Below, piece by piece: positions 8,513-17,806 of a DNA stretch of 64,000 nucleotides. The DNA is taken from assembly GCA_024707325.1 (NCBI GenBank), contig JANPZY010000004.1, positions 62,001 through 126,000 on the forward strand, given 5' to 3'. The stretch's first letter is position 1, and every line of letters starts with the position of its first letter. The notes under the pieces were generated by a model that did no database searches, was not told where the DNA came from, and saw only the letters and a list, made by a program, of their open reading frames with translations. A program made the translations under genes and the position numbers. This stretch comes from Opitutus sp. Its GTDB lineage: Bacteria > Verrucomicrobiota > Verrucomicrobiia > Opitutales > Opitutaceae.

Positions 8513-10306
8513 ATGCGAGGGCTGATCCGGCTGATTCCTTTGCTCGTGTTTCTGTGCGCAATCGCGCGCGGCGCGATTGCGATTCCGGCCGCCGAGATTT
8601 CGTCGCCACCCAGCGCCGATCGTGTGAAGCAACTCGTGCGCGAGGCCGCTCGCGATGGCTGGGCGCCGCACGCGCGCGCATTGCGCGAAGCCGCTGTCGC
8701 CGCCTACGAGAAGAACCGCACCGAGGCCGCGAGCGCGTGGTTTCGACTTTATCAGTGGGCGCTGCTGCTCGGCGAATCCGAGGACGCGTTTACCGGCCGC
8801 TGGATCATGGCCGTGCAGGAGGCGAGGGTGGCGCACGCCAACATGCAGCGCACGTTCGCGCCGCCGCGTCGCCCGCTCTCGTGGTATCTCGCGCCGGAGT
8901 TGCAGCAGTGGATGCTCAGCAACCGCGCGTGGAGCGATGAGTTCTTCGGGCTGCTGCAGCCGGTCGATTACGTGCCCGCTGTTTTTCGCACGCTTAACAC
9001 GCTCCACGAACGCGAGCCGGAGATGTTCAAACGCTACGCGAATCTCGCGCTCGCGATTGCGGTTGTGTTTGACGTGCCGCCGCCACCCGACTGGCCGCAT
9101 GGGCAGACGAATGCCTCGCTCGCCACGCGTGGATGGCCCGCGCCGCGCGACGCATTCAATTGGTGGATACGCGAGGATCGCGCCGGCCGCACGTATCACA
9201 CGCTGACGAAACTCGGCGCGGATGAACTCAGGTTCGTAGTCGATGCCGCGGCGCCATTCGACGAGCTCGAATGGACGCAGCAGGTCGCCAATTACCCGCT
9301 CGATCAACTGGAGCGTGCCTACACGATGATCCAGTATCGCACCGATCGCGTGACGCGGCAGCAGATGCTCTGGCCTAAGAAATCCTACACGCTGCACGAG
9401 ATTCTCGGCGATGGGGGCATCTGTGTGGATCAGGGCTACTTCGCCACGCAGGTCGGCAAGGCGCGCGGCGTGCCCACGTTGCTTTTCATGGGCGCGGGCA
9501 ACGATGGGCGCCACGCGTGGTTCGGTTTTCTCAACGCGAAACAGCAGTGGAAACTCGATGCCGGACGCTACGCAGAGCAGCGTTTCGCGACCGGCTACAC
9601 GCGCGATCCGCAGACGTGGCGCATCCTGTCCGATCACGAGTTGCTGTTCTTATCGGAGCGTTTTCGTCGCAGGACCTCTTACCGCCAGTCGCGCGTGCAC
9701 GCGGAGTTCGCGGTGGATTTTCTCGGTCGCGAGGACTTCGCCGCCGCGGCTGCGGCCGCGCGCAAAGCAGTGAACTACGAACGGCGCAATCAGGTCGCGT
9801 GGGAGACGTTGATCGAGGCCGAAAAGCGGCTCGGCCGCGACGCGAAGGCGCGCGAAGCCACACTGAATGAAGCGGCACTCGCGTTTCAGTCGTTTCCGGA
9901 TCTCGCGGTGCTCTATACGAAGCGCCGCATCGAAAGCCTGCGCAGTCGCGGCGAAACGAGCGCGGCCGAACTGGAAGAGCAGCGCCTCGCGCGAAAGCAT
10001 CTGGGCAATCGTCGCGACCTCACCGTGCAAAGCGCGCGTGAGATTTTGCAGCGCGCGGTCGCGACGCAGCCGCTCGCCGAGCAGGTGCGCACGTATCACG
10101 GCTTGCTGGATCGCTACGGCCGGGACGGTGGGATCGCGTTTCTCGATCAGGTGATCGCGCCGTTCTGCGATCACTTGCTGGATTTGAATCACGCGGCCGA
10201 AGCGCGACTCGTCGTGGATCGCGCGCGAGCCGTGATGGCCGTGCAATCCGGCACGCAACTCGAGCAGGAGTTTAACCGACTCACCGAGAAGCTGCGGCGC
10301 CGTTGA
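8513..10306 (+). CDS. Secreted transglutaminase-like (papain-fold) protein
   Basis: A 597-residue protein with a signal peptide (MRGLIRLIPLLVFLCAIARG). A transglutaminase-core-like domain carries a plausible triad: C304 in GGICVDQGYFA, H334 in GRHAWFGF and D349 in KLDAGR. Proteins of this superfamily act as proteases, peptide cyclisers or cross-linkers outside the cytoplasm; the substrate here cannot be told. Residues before about 290 (three hundred of no recognised family) and the helical, TPR-like C-terminal third (about 400-597) suggest a scaffold around the catalytic core. Its last 26 nt overlap the convergent LysR gene. Confidence 0.75.
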   Translation: MRGLIRLIPLLVFLCAIARGAIAIPAAEISSPPSADRVKQLVREAARDGWAPHARALREAAVAAYEKNRTEAASAWFRLYQWALLLGESEDAFTGRWIMAVQEARVAHANMQRTFAPPRRPLSWYLAPELQQWMLSNRAWSDEFFGLLQPVDYVPAVFRTLNTLHEREPEMFKRYANLALAIAVVFDVPPPPDWPHGQTNASLATRGWPAPRDAFNWWIREDRAGRTYHTLTKLGADELRFVVDAAAPFDELEWTQQVANYPLDQLERAYTMIQYRTDRVTRQQMLWPKKSYTLHEILGDGGICVDQGYFATQVGKARGVPTLLFMGAGNDGRHAWFGFLNAKQQWKLDAGRYAEQRFATGYTRDPQTWRILSDHELLFLSERFRRRTSYRQSRVHAEFAVDFLGREDFAAAAAAARKAVNYERRNQVAWETLIEAEKRLGRDAKAREATLNEAALAFQSFPDLAVLYTKRRIESLRSRGETSAAELEEQRLARKHLGNRRDLTVQSAREILQRAVATQPLAEQVRTYHGLLDRYGRDGGIAFLDQVIAPFCDHLLDLNHAAEARLVVDRARAVMAVQSGTQLEQEFNRLTEKLRRR

Positions 10307-11219
10307 CCGCGCGCGCGGCTTTTTCCGCCACGGCCAGAAACGCCGCGAGCGCCGGCGAGGGCGCGGGCGATTTGGGCCAGCCGATCACGAGACGACTCTC
10401 GGGCGACGGCCCTTCGAGCGGACGAAAGATCACTTCCGGCGGCAGATGCTGCGCCTCCGATGGCGTCATGAAAGTGGCGCCAAGTCCGGCGCGCACGAGA
10501 CCGACTGCGTTGGTGCGCGGCCATACTTCTTCGGCGATGCGCGGCGTGACGCCTGCACGATGAAACGCCGCGAGCACTCGATCGTAGAAACCGGGATTGT
10601 GCGTGCGCGGAAACAGCACAAACGGCGTGTCCGCAAGATCGCGGAGCTGCAGGTGCGAGCGCGAGGCGAGGGGATGCTGGCGTGGAAGCAGCACGCCGTT
10701 GTGCTCGCGCAAGAGCAGACGCGTTTGCAGGCGCGGCGTCGCGGCGTCCGGGTGAAAGAATCCGCAAGCGAGCGTGCCGGCGGCGAGCGCCTGAACCTGG
10801 GCGGAGGAGGGGGATTCATTGAGCTCGATTCGCACCGCAGGATAACGCGCGCTGAACTCACGCAAAATGCCCGGCAGCACCGTCGCCATCGCGAGACCCG
10901 TGAACGCGATCCGGATGTGGCCGACCTCGCCCGACGAAAGCGCGCGAACCTCACCGGGGATTTCGCGCAGATTGCGGAGGAGCGGCTCGATCCGATCGAG
11001 CAGCAGCCGGCCCGCCGGTGTGAGTTCCACGCCGCGGCGCGTGCGGTTGAGCAGGTCTGCATCGAGCGCCGACTCGAGCTGCGCAATGGCGCGACTCAGG
11101 GCGGGTTGCGCCACGGCGAGCGACTCGGCGGCTTTGCGAAAATGGAGCAATTGCGCGACCTCACGGAAATAGACCAGGTGGCGCAGCTCGAACGGGAATT
11201 GATACTCGCGCGGCATCAC
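10281..11219 (-). CDS. LysR-family transcriptional regulator
   Basis: A 312-residue regulator with an N-terminal winged helix-turn-helix (about 10-70, LRHLVYFREVAQLLHFRKAA, then LAVAQPALSRAIAQLE) and a periplasmic-binding-fold effector domain (about 100-300). It is divergent from leuC with about 130 nt between the starts, the usual arrangement for LysR proteins and their targets. Control of leuCD is therefore a reasonable inference, but the effector is unknown. The first two codons are both ATG (11219 and 11216). The 3' end overlaps the preceding + strand gene. Confidence 0.92.
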   Translation of the reverse strand: MMPREYQFPFELRHLVYFREVAQLLHFRKAAESLAVAQPALSRAIAQLESALDADLLNRTRRGVELTPAGRLLLDRIEPLLRNLREIPGEVRALSSGEVGHIRIAFTGLAMATVLPGILREFSARYPAVRIELNESPSSAQVQALAAGTLACGFFHPDAATPRLQTRLLLREHNGVLLPRQHPLASRSHLQLRDLADTPFVLFPRTHNPGFYDRVLAAFHRAGVTPRIAEEVWPRTNAVGLVRAGLGATFMTPSEAQHLPPEVIFRPLEGPSPESRLVIGWPKSPAPSPALAAFLAVAEKAARAVNGAAASR

Positions 11220-11350
11220 AGGCAGCGAAAGAAGTATTTCCTGTTATGGCAACTTTCGGGTAAATTCCTCGGCACATCGGCTAGTTGCCCCTCAGTCCGA
11301 GCGCGTGCTCCGGCATTGCGGGGCGGCGACCGGCTCTCTCACTCTACACC

Positions 11351-12769
11351 ATGGCTAAATCACTTTTCCAAAAAGTCTGGGACGCGCACACCGTCCGCAA
11401 ACTGGCGAACGGCCAGACGCAGTTGCTCATCGGCACGCACCTCATCCACGAAGTGACGAGCCCCCAGGCGTTCGGCATGCTGCGCGATCTCGGCCTGAAG
11501 GTCGCGATGCCGCACCGCACGTTTGCGACGGTCGACCACATCGTGCCCACGGATCAGTTCGTGGAGCCGTATCGCGATCCGCTCGCGCAGGCCATGATGG
11601 ATGAGCTGCGCAAGAACTGTGCGGAGTTTGGCATCACGTTTTTCGATCGCTCGACCGGCAAGCAGGGCATCGTGCACATCGTCGGTCCCGAGCAGGGCAT
11701 CACGCAGCCCGGCACGACGATCGCTTGCGGTGACTCGCACACCAGCACGCACGGCGCGTTTGGCGCGATCGCGTTTGGCATCGGCACCAGCCAGGTGCGC
11801 GACGTGCTCGCGACGCAGACGATGGCGCTCGGCGCTTTGAAGGTTCGCCGCATCGAGGTGAACGGAAAGCTGCGCCCCGGCGTTTATGCGAAAGACGTCA
11901 TTCTCCACATCATCCGTCTCACCGGCGTGAACGGCGGCACCGGTTACGCCTACGAATACGCGGGCACGACCTTCGACGCGTTCACGATGGAAGAGCGCAT
12001 GACGGTGTGTAACATGTCCATCGAAGGCGGCGCGCGCGTCGGCTACGTCAATCCCGACGAGACGACTTTCGCCTACCTGAAGGGGCGTCCGTATTCGCCG
12101 AAGGGCGCCGAGTGGGACGCCGCCGTCGAGCGTTGGAAGTCTTTCGCCTCCGATCCCGGCGCGCATTACGACGATGTCATGGTCATCAACGCCGCCGACA
12201 TCGCGCCGACCGTTACGTGGGGCATCAATCCCGGCCAGGGCATCTCGATCAACGAGAACGTTCCCAGCCCGGAGACCGCGAAATCGGCCGACGAGAAGGC
12301 CGGCATCGTCGAGGCGCTCGAATACATGAAGCTCCCCGCCGGCCAGCCGATCAAGGGCACGAAGATCAACGTCGCGTTCCTGGGCTCCTGCACCAACGGC
12401 CGTCTCTCGGATTTCCGCGAGGTCGCCAAATACATCAAGGGCAAGAAAGTCGCTCCCGGCGTGAAGGCCATCGCCGTTCCCGGCTCCCAGATCGTCGCGC
12501 TCCAATGCGAGAAGGAAGGACTCGACAAGGTTCTCTCCGAAGCGGGTTTCGAATGGCGCGCCGCCGGCTGCTCGATGTGCCTGGCGATGAATCCCGACAA
12601 GCTCATCGGCGATCAGCTCTGCGCCTCGTCCTCGAACCGCAACTTCAAGGGCCGCCAAGGCTCGATCACGGGCCGCACGATTCTGATGAGCCCGGTCATG
12701 GTCGCCGCCGCCGCGGTCACGGGCCAAGTCTCTGACGCCCGTGAAGTCTTCAGCGTGAGCGACAACTAA
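11351..12769 (+). CDS. leuC: 3-isopropylmalate dehydratase large subunit
   Basis: A 472-residue aconitase-family enzyme subunit. With LeuD it isomerises 2-isopropylmalate to 3-isopropylmalate in leucine synthesis. The three [4Fe-4S] ligands are visible at C347 (GSCTNGR), C407 and C410 ([11 protein letters not shown]). The [19 protein letters not shown] stretch is also conserved. The length fits the family (about 466-475). The ATG at 11351 gives the standard [13 protein letters not shown] start; it is preceded by a pyrimidine-rich tract without a Shine-Dalgarno site. leuD follows after 92 nt. No leuB or leuA lies in the window. Confidence 0.97.
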   Translation: MAKSLFQKVWDAHTVRKLANGQTQLLIGTHLIHEVTSPQAFGMLRDLGLKVAMPHRTFATVDHIVPTDQFVEPYRDPLAQAMMDELRKNCAEFGITFFDRSTGKQGIVHIVGPEQGITQPGTTIACGDSHTSTHGAFGAIAFGIGTSQVRDVLATQTMALGALKVRRIEVNGKLRPGVYAKDVILHIIRLTGVNGGTGYAYEYAGTTFDAFTMEERMTVCNMSIEGGARVGYVNPDETTFAYLKGRPYSPKGAEWDAAVERWKSFASDPGAHYDDVMVINAADIAPTVTWGINPGQGISINENVPSPETAKSADEKAGIVEALEYMKLPAGQPIKGTKINVAFLGSCTNGRLSDFREVAKYIKGKKVAPGVKAIAVPGSQIVALQCEKEGLDKVLSEAGFEWRAAGCSMCLAMNPDKLIGDQLCASSSNRNFKGRQGSITGRTILMSPVMVAAAAVTGQVSDAREVFSVSDN

Positions 12770-12861
12770 GCTCCAACCCTCAACGCAAACGCGCGAAATC
12801 ATCCAAGCATAGCCGAGAACTTCTTCGCGAACCTTCGCGCTTCAGCTAAACCTCTTCAAAC

Positions 12862-13464
12862 ATGGCTCTCGAAAAAATCACCTCCGTCACCGGCCGCGGC
12901 GTCTTCGTCCCCGGTAACGACATCGACACGGACCGCATCATTCCTGCGCGCTTCATGAAGTGCGTGACCTTCGACGGTCTCGGCGAATTCGTCTTCTTCG
13001 ACGTGCGCCACGACCCGCAGGGCAACAAGATCGACCACCCGATCGACCGCCCGGAGCACAAGGGCGCGACGATTCTGCTCTCCGGCGCCAACTTCGGCTG
13101 CGGCTCCTCCCGCGAGCACGCCCCGCAGGCGATTTCGAAGGCAGGCTTCAAGGCGATCATCGCCGAAAATTTTGCCGAGATCTTTTTCGGTAACAGCACC
13201 ACGCTCGGCATGCCCTGCGTGTCCGCCAGCCGCGAGGACATCGCCAAGATCGCGGCGTTCGTGGAGGCGAATCCCGACAAGGAGATCACCATCGATCTCG
13301 AGAAACTCGAGGTTCGTTTCGGAGACCAGTCGGTGAAGATCGCGCAGCGCGAGACCGCTCGCGACGCGCTGGTGAATGGCCGCTGGGATCCGATCGGCGA
13401 ATTGCTCGAAGGTCTGCCTGCCGTGAAGACGAAAGTTCAGGAACTGCATTATTCTGCTACCTGA
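12862..13464 (+). CDS. leuD: 3-isopropylmalate dehydratase small subunit
   Basis: A 200-residue swivel-domain partner of LeuC, with VFVPGNDIDTDRIIPARFMK near the N-terminus and the FGCGSSREHAPQAI substrate-loop motif at about residue 73. Length and motifs are standard. It is in the same direction as leuC and is followed by a strong terminator 25 nt after its stop, so leuC-leuD is a two-gene unit. Confidence 0.96.
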   Translation: MALEKITSVTGRGVFVPGNDIDTDRIIPARFMKCVTFDGLGEFVFFDVRHDPQGNKIDHPIDRPEHKGATILLSGANFGCGSSREHAPQAISKAGFKAIIAENFAEIFFGNSTTLGMPCVSASREDIAKIAAFVEANPDKEITIDLEKLEVRFGDQSVKIAQRETARDALVNGRWDPIGELLEGLPAVKTKVQELHYSAT

Positions 13465-13488
13465 GCACGGTTGGAGACGTCTACTTGG

Positions 13489-13521
13489 GCGCAGCAAGCT
13501 TCTAGCTTGCTGCGCTTTTTT
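13489..13521 (+). terminator. Rho-independent terminator after leuD
   Basis: A perfect 12-bp stem (GCGCAGCAAGCT / AGCTTGCTGCGC) with a 3-nt loop is followed by six T. It closes the leuC-leuD unit. Confidence 0.93.
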
Positions 13522-13553
13522 AATGAACATTTGCTGAGGTCCCTCGTCAGACC

Positions 13554-14138
13554 GTGACCACTTTTCCTATGCTTCTCGCCATGATCAGGGTGTTCGAAGG
13601 CGCGGGCCTTCTGATTTATCCACTCGCGGTCTGCTCGGCAGCCGCGGTGTTCATCATCTGCGAGCGAGCGTTCGCTCTCCGAAAAGCCGCGGTGATGCCG
13701 CAGGACTTGGTGGATGCCGTCGTGAGCGGACGCCCGCTGGTCGGCGGCAAGCACACGGTGCTTGCGCGCATCGTCGAGTTCGCCGAGCAGCACAAAAACG
13801 ACGAAGGCGCCGTGAAAGCCTTCGCCCGTCTCGAGATCAACCGCATGGAGCGCGGCGTGCCTTACCTCGACGTCATTTACGCGGCCGCGCCGCTCATCGG
13901 TCTCACCGGCACGGTCATGGGTTTGTTGCGGGTGTTCTCGCAAATTTCTCCGGACACCGGTCTGCCGGATCCGGTGGCATTCACCTCGGGCGTGGCGCTC
14001 GCACTCTCGGCGACCGTGATCGGTCTTTGCATTGCGATTCCGTCGCTGGTCGGCAGCGGCTACCTGCAGCGGAAAATCGAAAACTACGCGGCGCAGCTCG
14101 ACGTGTTGCTCGAGCGAATCCTCCAGCGCAGCCGTTAA
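13554..14138 (+). CDS. exbB: ExbB/TolQ/MotA-type proton channel protein
   Basis: A 194-residue inner-membrane protein with three hydrophobic segments (about 8-32, 100-125, 140-165). The MotA/TolQ/ExbB signature is in the second half (YLDVIYAAAPLIGLTGTVMGLLRVF...GVALALSATVIGLCIAIPS). With ExbD it uses the proton gradient to energise TonB-like transport or envelope maintenance. The start is either GTG 13554 or ATG 13569. The stop overlaps the exbD start by one base (TAATG), indicating translational coupling. Confidence 0.9.
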   Translation: MTTFPMLLAMIRVFEGAGLLIYPLAVCSAAAVFIICERAFALRKAAVMPQDLVDAVVSGRPLVGGKHTVLARIVEFAEQHKNDEGAVKAFARLEINRMERGVPYLDVIYAAAPLIGLTGTVMGLLRVFSQISPDTGLPDPVAFTSGVALALSATVIGLCIAIPSLVGSGYLQRKIENYAAQLDVLLERILQRSR

Positions 14139-14536
14139 TGAGCAGCCTCTATCCAAAGCGTCGCAAGCGGCCCGAGATGAATCTCGTGCCTTTGATCGAC
14201 GTGCTCGTGATGCTCGTGTTCTTCGCGTTCGTCACGATGCAGTTCAAATCCGCGGCGACGCTCAACATCACGCTGCCGAAGGTCGAGACCGCCGGCAAAA
14301 ACGAGTTCAAGGGCACGGTCACCATCACGATCGACAAGGACGGCGCGGTTTCCTTCAACGGCCAAGCGGTGAGCGATGAGCAGCTATTGGCGCTGCTCGA
14401 TCGGGTGAAGCAAGTGGACCGCGAGATCCCGGTGCTGATTCAGGCTGATGAGACGACGCAGTTGAAGAAACTGGCGTTCGTCATGGATGCGTGCCGCAAG
14501 GCCGGTCTCAATCGGTTTAGCCTCCAGAGTCGTTAA
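14138..14536 (+). CDS. exbD: ExbD/TolR family biopolymer transport protein
   Basis: A 132-residue protein with a basic cytoplasmic tail (YPKRRKRP), one membrane helix containing the conserved Asp (MNLVPLIDVLVMLVFFAFV), and a periplasmic domain. The Asp is the proton-path residue in this family. It is coupled to exbB by overlapping stop and start codons. No TonB or TolA gene is adjacent, so the energised partner is unknown. Confidence 0.92.
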   Translation: MSSLYPKRRKRPEMNLVPLIDVLVMLVFFAFVTMQFKSAATLNITLPKVETAGKNEFKGTVTITIDKDGAVSFNGQAVSDEQLLALLDRVKQVDREIPVLIQADETTQLKKLAFVMDACRKAGLNRFSLQSR

Positions 14537-14597
14537 GCCTGCATGGCTATCGACGCGTCGGGTTGCGCTGGCTGCAGGCGCGTTTCAATCTGAGCGG

Positions 14598-15284
14598 ATG
14601 AAGATCGTCCTCACTGGAGTCACGCGCGGTCTCGGTCGCGCGCTCGCGATGGAGTTCATTCGGCTCGGCCACACCGTCATCGGTTGCGGCCGCAGCGGCG
14701 ATGCGATCTTCGATCTGCGCATGGACTACCAGGCGCCGCACGATTTTTCGGTCGTCGACGTCGCGCTCGACAACAAAGTCGCGATCTGGGCGGCCAAGGT
14801 GCTCGAGAGCGACAGCGCGCCGGATCTGCTGATCAACAACGCCGGCGTGATGAATCCGCTCGCGCCGCTTTGGGAAATTTCCGATCGCGATTTCACGCGC
14901 GTGACCGACGTCAACATCCGCGGCGTGGCCAACGTCATCCGCCACTTCGTGCCCGCGATGGTGAAGCAAAAACGCGGCGTGATCGTGAATCTGAGTTCGG
15001 GCTGGGGAAGGTCCACGTCGCCCAACGTCGCGCCGTATTGCGCTTCCAAATACGCCATCGAAGGCCTCACGCACGCGATGGCGCAGGAGCTGCCGGAAGG
15101 CGTGGCTGCGATCGCGCTCAATCCGGGCGTCATCGACACGGAAATGCTTCGCAGTTGCTGGGGCGATGATGCCGGCAGCTACCCCAAAGCCCAAGCGTGG
15201 GCCAAGACCGCGGCAGCGTTCATTCTCGGTTTCGGCCCGAAAGATAACGGACGTTCGCTCAGCGTGTCCTCGTTCGAGGATTAA
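14598..15284 (+). CDS. Short-chain dehydrogenase/reductase (SDR)
   Basis: A 228-residue classical SDR. The nucleotide-binding TGVTRGLG motif is at 6-13, NNAG at about 75, and the catalytic SSGWG...YCASK gives Y147 and K151. The substrate is not identifiable. The ATG at 14598 fits the motif spacing; the longer frame from 14487 runs back into exbD. It follows exbD by 61 nt and may be co-transcribed. Array 2 of the 22-nt repeat begins 8 nt after its stop. Confidence 0.9.
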   Translation: MKIVLTGVTRGLGRALAMEFIRLGHTVIGCGRSGDAIFDLRMDYQAPHDFSVVDVALDNKVAIWAAKVLESDSAPDLLINNAGVMNPLAPLWEISDRDFTRVTDVNIRGVANVIRHFVPAMVKQKRGVIVNLSSGWGRSTSPNVAPYCASKYAIEGLTHAMAQELPEGVAAIALNPGVIDTEMLRSCWGDDAGSYPKAQAWAKTAAAFILGFGPKDNGRSLSVSSFED

Positions 15285-15292
15285 TCCGCATC

Positions 15293-15424
15293 GGGTCGCG
15301 CCTGTGTCCGCACCGAGTCGGGCTCAAGTGCGCACACGGTCGAGCCAAGGTGTGAACCAGGTCGAGCCGAGGTGCGGACCAGGTCGGGACAAAGTGCGGC
15401 TCAGGTTGCGACACTGCGCGGCGC
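15293..15424 (+). repeat. 22-nt degenerate tandem repeat, array 2 (5-6 units)
   Basis: Five clear units start at 15293, 15315, 15337, 15359 and 15381. They match the array 1 consensus (GRGTCGSGMC then AAGGTGCGSACC) in the same orientation. A sixth, decayed unit (15403-15424) appears to have a small deletion. It occupies most of the 182-nt gap between the SDR gene and the next small gene. Confidence 0.87.
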
Positions 15425-15466
15425 GATTCACGGCTCGCGAGGAACATTTTCGGCATTCGCTGCACG

Positions 15467-15799
15467 ATGAATGCAGCCATGACGACTGCAGGACGAGATT
15501 CGTTGAATGGCAGGATCGTGCTGGTGAAATCCAGCAAGGATCGACGCGATCCGCCGACCGCGCTGCGTGGCACGATCCGCGTGGATCATGAGTCGCGACG
15601 CGTGTGGGTGGAAGTGGCGCTGCCTGATATGTTCACCGCACCGGCCCACCGTCGCGAGTTCGAGCTGAACGACGCGCAAGTGGAGGAGCTGCTCAGTCAT
15701 GAGCAGCTCGGCACGTATAGCTGCACGGTGGATTATGACTTCGAAAAAGATGCCCGCGATCAGGCCCCCGTCACAACGGAGACTACCGACAAGCAGTAA
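15467..15799 (+). CDS. Hypothetical protein, 110 aa
   Basis: A soluble, charged protein with no signal peptide or membrane segment. The central part (RGTIRVDHESRRVWVEVALP...REFELNDAQVEELL) looks like a small beta-rich fold, and the tail is acidic and Thr/Lys-rich. I do not recognise a family. An internal ATG at 15479 is an alternative start. It is supported as a gene mainly by plausible composition and because no other frame here encodes a better protein. Confidence 0.5.
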   Translation: MNAAMTTAGRDSLNGRIVLVKSSKDRRDPPTALRGTIRVDHESRRVWVEVALPDMFTAPAHRREFELNDAQVEELLSHEQLGTYSCTVDYDFEKDARDQAPVTTETTDKQ

Positions 15800-15884
15800 G
15801 CCGCGCCCACGCGAGCCGGCACGCCGCGGGCCTTCGCCTCACGGCACGCTGGTGACCGCGCTGTTTTTCCTCCTCGGTTGAAGC

Positions 15885-15912
15885 AAAAAAAGGGCGGGCA
15901 CGTGGCCCGCCC
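15885..15912 (-). terminator. Rho-independent terminator for the DUF892 gene
   Basis: Read on the minus strand, an 8-bp stem (GGGCGGGC / GCCCGCCC) with a 5-nt loop is followed by seven T. It lies just past the DUF892 stop codon. Confidence 0.85.
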
Positions 15913-15923
15913 GGTGTGGCAGA

Positions 15924-16439
15924 TCAGTCCACCGCTTCAGCCGTGTCTGCTGACTCGGCGCGCGGATTAATTCGCTCGGCGAGCTGCGTGAGTTTTTCGT
16001 CGGTCGCCGACTCTTCCTTGAGCGTGGTCTCGAGGAGTTTGGCGGCGTCCTTGTAGTCGAGCAGCTTTGCGAACGTGCGCATGCTGCCGTAGCCGGAGAT
16101 TTCGTAGTGCTCCACTTTCTGCGCGGCGACGATGAGAGCGGCGTCCATCACTTCGGGGTCGGCATCTTCCTCGATCGTCTCGCGGGCTTCGGCGATGAGT
16201 CCTTTCATCGCCTTGCACGTCTTACCCTCGGGTGAGAGGCCAAGTGCCTGGAAGATTTTATCGAGCCGGTGGATGTGCTCCTTGGTTTCTTTCAGATGGG
16301 TTTGGAAACCGTCGCGCAGGGTGGGCGAGTGGGCGGCTTGCGCCATGAGCGGGAGTGCTTCGGTGAGTTGATTCCCTGCGTTATACAAATCGCGGAGTTC
16401 TTCGACGAAGAGGTCGTTGAGGTTTTCGAGAGACGCCAT
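15924..16439 (-). CDS. Ferritin-like DUF892 (YciE/YciF family) protein
   Basis: A 171-residue, four-helix-bundle protein of the YciF type. It has LNDLFVEELRDLYNAGNQL at the N-terminus, repeated E/H pairs (HLKETKEHIHRLDKIF, EHYEISGYGSMRTFAKLL) and a short acidic tail. The family is stress-induced and binds a dinuclear metal site; its reaction is not established. The ATG at 16439 matches the family start (MASLENLNDLF). The gene is alone, with its own terminator. Confidence 0.9.
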   Translation of the reverse strand: MASLENLNDLFVEELRDLYNAGNQLTEALPLMAQAAHSPTLRDGFQTHLKETKEHIHRLDKIFQALGLSPEGKTCKAMKGLIAEARETIEEDADPEVMDAALIVAAQKVEHYEISGYGSMRTFAKLLDYKDAAKLLETTLKEESATDEKLTQLAERINPRAESADTAEAVD

Positions 16440-16629
16440 GGGAATGAAGAGTGAGGGTTTGGTTTTCTGCGCGTCGGCCGTGTGCCGGCGCTGGGGCCGC
16501 ACAGTAGTGCCGACGTGAAGGCACGTCACTGGGGACGGAGCCTGCCACGGTAATGGAGTTTTCCCCGAAGTTTGCTTCCGCAGGATTTCGGGCGGGTGTG
16601 GGGAACCGCGCGCGAGCCGATGCTACCAA

Positions 16630-17703
16630 ATGGCCGTGGCACCGCCTGCACCCCCGTCGATAGAGACCCGCACCATCACCAGTTACATCGTGATCGGGCT
16701 CACGTTGACCGCAGTCGCGGTGTTGAGCTGGCGCATCTCGCACGTGTTCGTGGTGGCGTTCGGCGGCATCGTGTTGGCGACTGTTGTGCGTTCGATGTCG
16801 GAGCCTCTGAGTCGCAACACGCGGCTGTCAGATCGCTGGAGCCTCGTGGTGGTGTTGTTGATTCTGCTGTTGTCCGCGTGCGTGCTCACGATGGTGTTTG
16901 GCAATCTCGTCATGGGCCAGGTCGGCGAGCTGCGCGAGAAACTCCCCGTTGCGCTGGAGGAGTTCACCAACTCCATCGGTAAATCCGACATGGGGGCGAT
17001 GATGTTGGACTCGTTTGAGAAATCGATGACCGAGGGGACGACGTGGTCGGGATTCGGACTGGCCGCGGGGGCAGCGTTGTCACTGACCGCGGATCTCATC
17101 CTGCTCTTGTTTCTCGGCGTTTACTTCGCCGTGGATCCGAAACTCTACCGGAGCGGCGCGCTACGACTGCTGCCACCGAAGCGGCGCGCACAGGTGCGAA
17201 GTGCGCTCGATGATGCGGCCGAGGCGCTGCGCAAGTGGGTGCTGGCGCAGTTGGCCGCGATGGTGGCCGTTGGCGTGCTAACCGGAGTGGCGCTGACGAT
17301 CATCGGTGTGCCGATGGCGTTCGCGCTCGCGGTGCTGGCCGGGCTTTTGGAATTTGTGCCGATCGTCGGACCGATCTTTGCCGCGATTCCGGCGCTGCTG
17401 CTGGCGTTTGCGCATGGACCTTCGACGCTGGTTTACACGGCAGGCGCCTACGTGGTGGTGCAGCAAATCGAGAGCAATCTCATCACGCCGCTCGTGCAGC
17501 GCTGGGCGGTGAAACTCGCGCCGGTCGTGGGCCTGCTTTCGGTGCTGGCCTGTGGCTACATCTTCGGCGTGATCGGCATCATTTTTGCGACGCCGATCGC
17601 GGTGGTGGTGGTGGAGCTGGTCAAGCACCTCTACGTCGAGGACACGCTGGAAAACAACGCGCCTCCAGCGCCATCGATCAGCGCGAAGGCGGCACGCGGC
17701 TGA
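16630..17703 (+). CDS. AI-2E family transporter (PerM-like)
   Basis: A 357-residue polytopic inner-membrane protein with about eight hydrophobic helices. The C-terminal region has the family motifs (GLLEFVPIVGPIFAAIPALLLAF, then YVVVQQIESNLITPLVQ). Members include the proposed AI-2 exporter TqsA and Na+/H+ antiporter-like proteins, so the substrate is open. A short Pro-rich tail precedes the first helix. It is a stand-alone gene. Confidence 0.9.
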   Translation: MAVAPPAPPSIETRTITSYIVIGLTLTAVAVLSWRISHVFVVAFGGIVLATVVRSMSEPLSRNTRLSDRWSLVVVLLILLLSACVLTMVFGNLVMGQVGELREKLPVALEEFTNSIGKSDMGAMMLDSFEKSMTEGTTWSGFGLAAGAALSLTADLILLLFLGVYFAVDPKLYRSGALRLLPPKRRAQVRSALDDAAEALRKWVLAQLAAMVAVGVLTGVALTIIGVPMAFALAVLAGLLEFVPIVGPIFAAIPALLLAFAHGPSTLVYTAGAYVVVQQIESNLITPLVQRWAVKLAPVVGLLSVLACGYIFGVIGIIFATPIAVVVVELVKHLYVEDTLENNAPPAPSISAKAARG

Positions 17704-17806
17704 GCACCTGTAACCAGATTTTGGTTACACCTTGCCGAGGCGTTTGCACGATCGGCGAAGGCTCGGGTTGACGAACCTCGGTTTGCGCGCACCGTCGGCG
17801 CCTCGC

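Noticed and set aside
11220-11350. Leucine attenuator or T-box leader before leuC
   Set aside because: No leucine-rich leader peptide or T-box motif was seen in the 130-nt gap. A LysR gene offers a simpler means of control.
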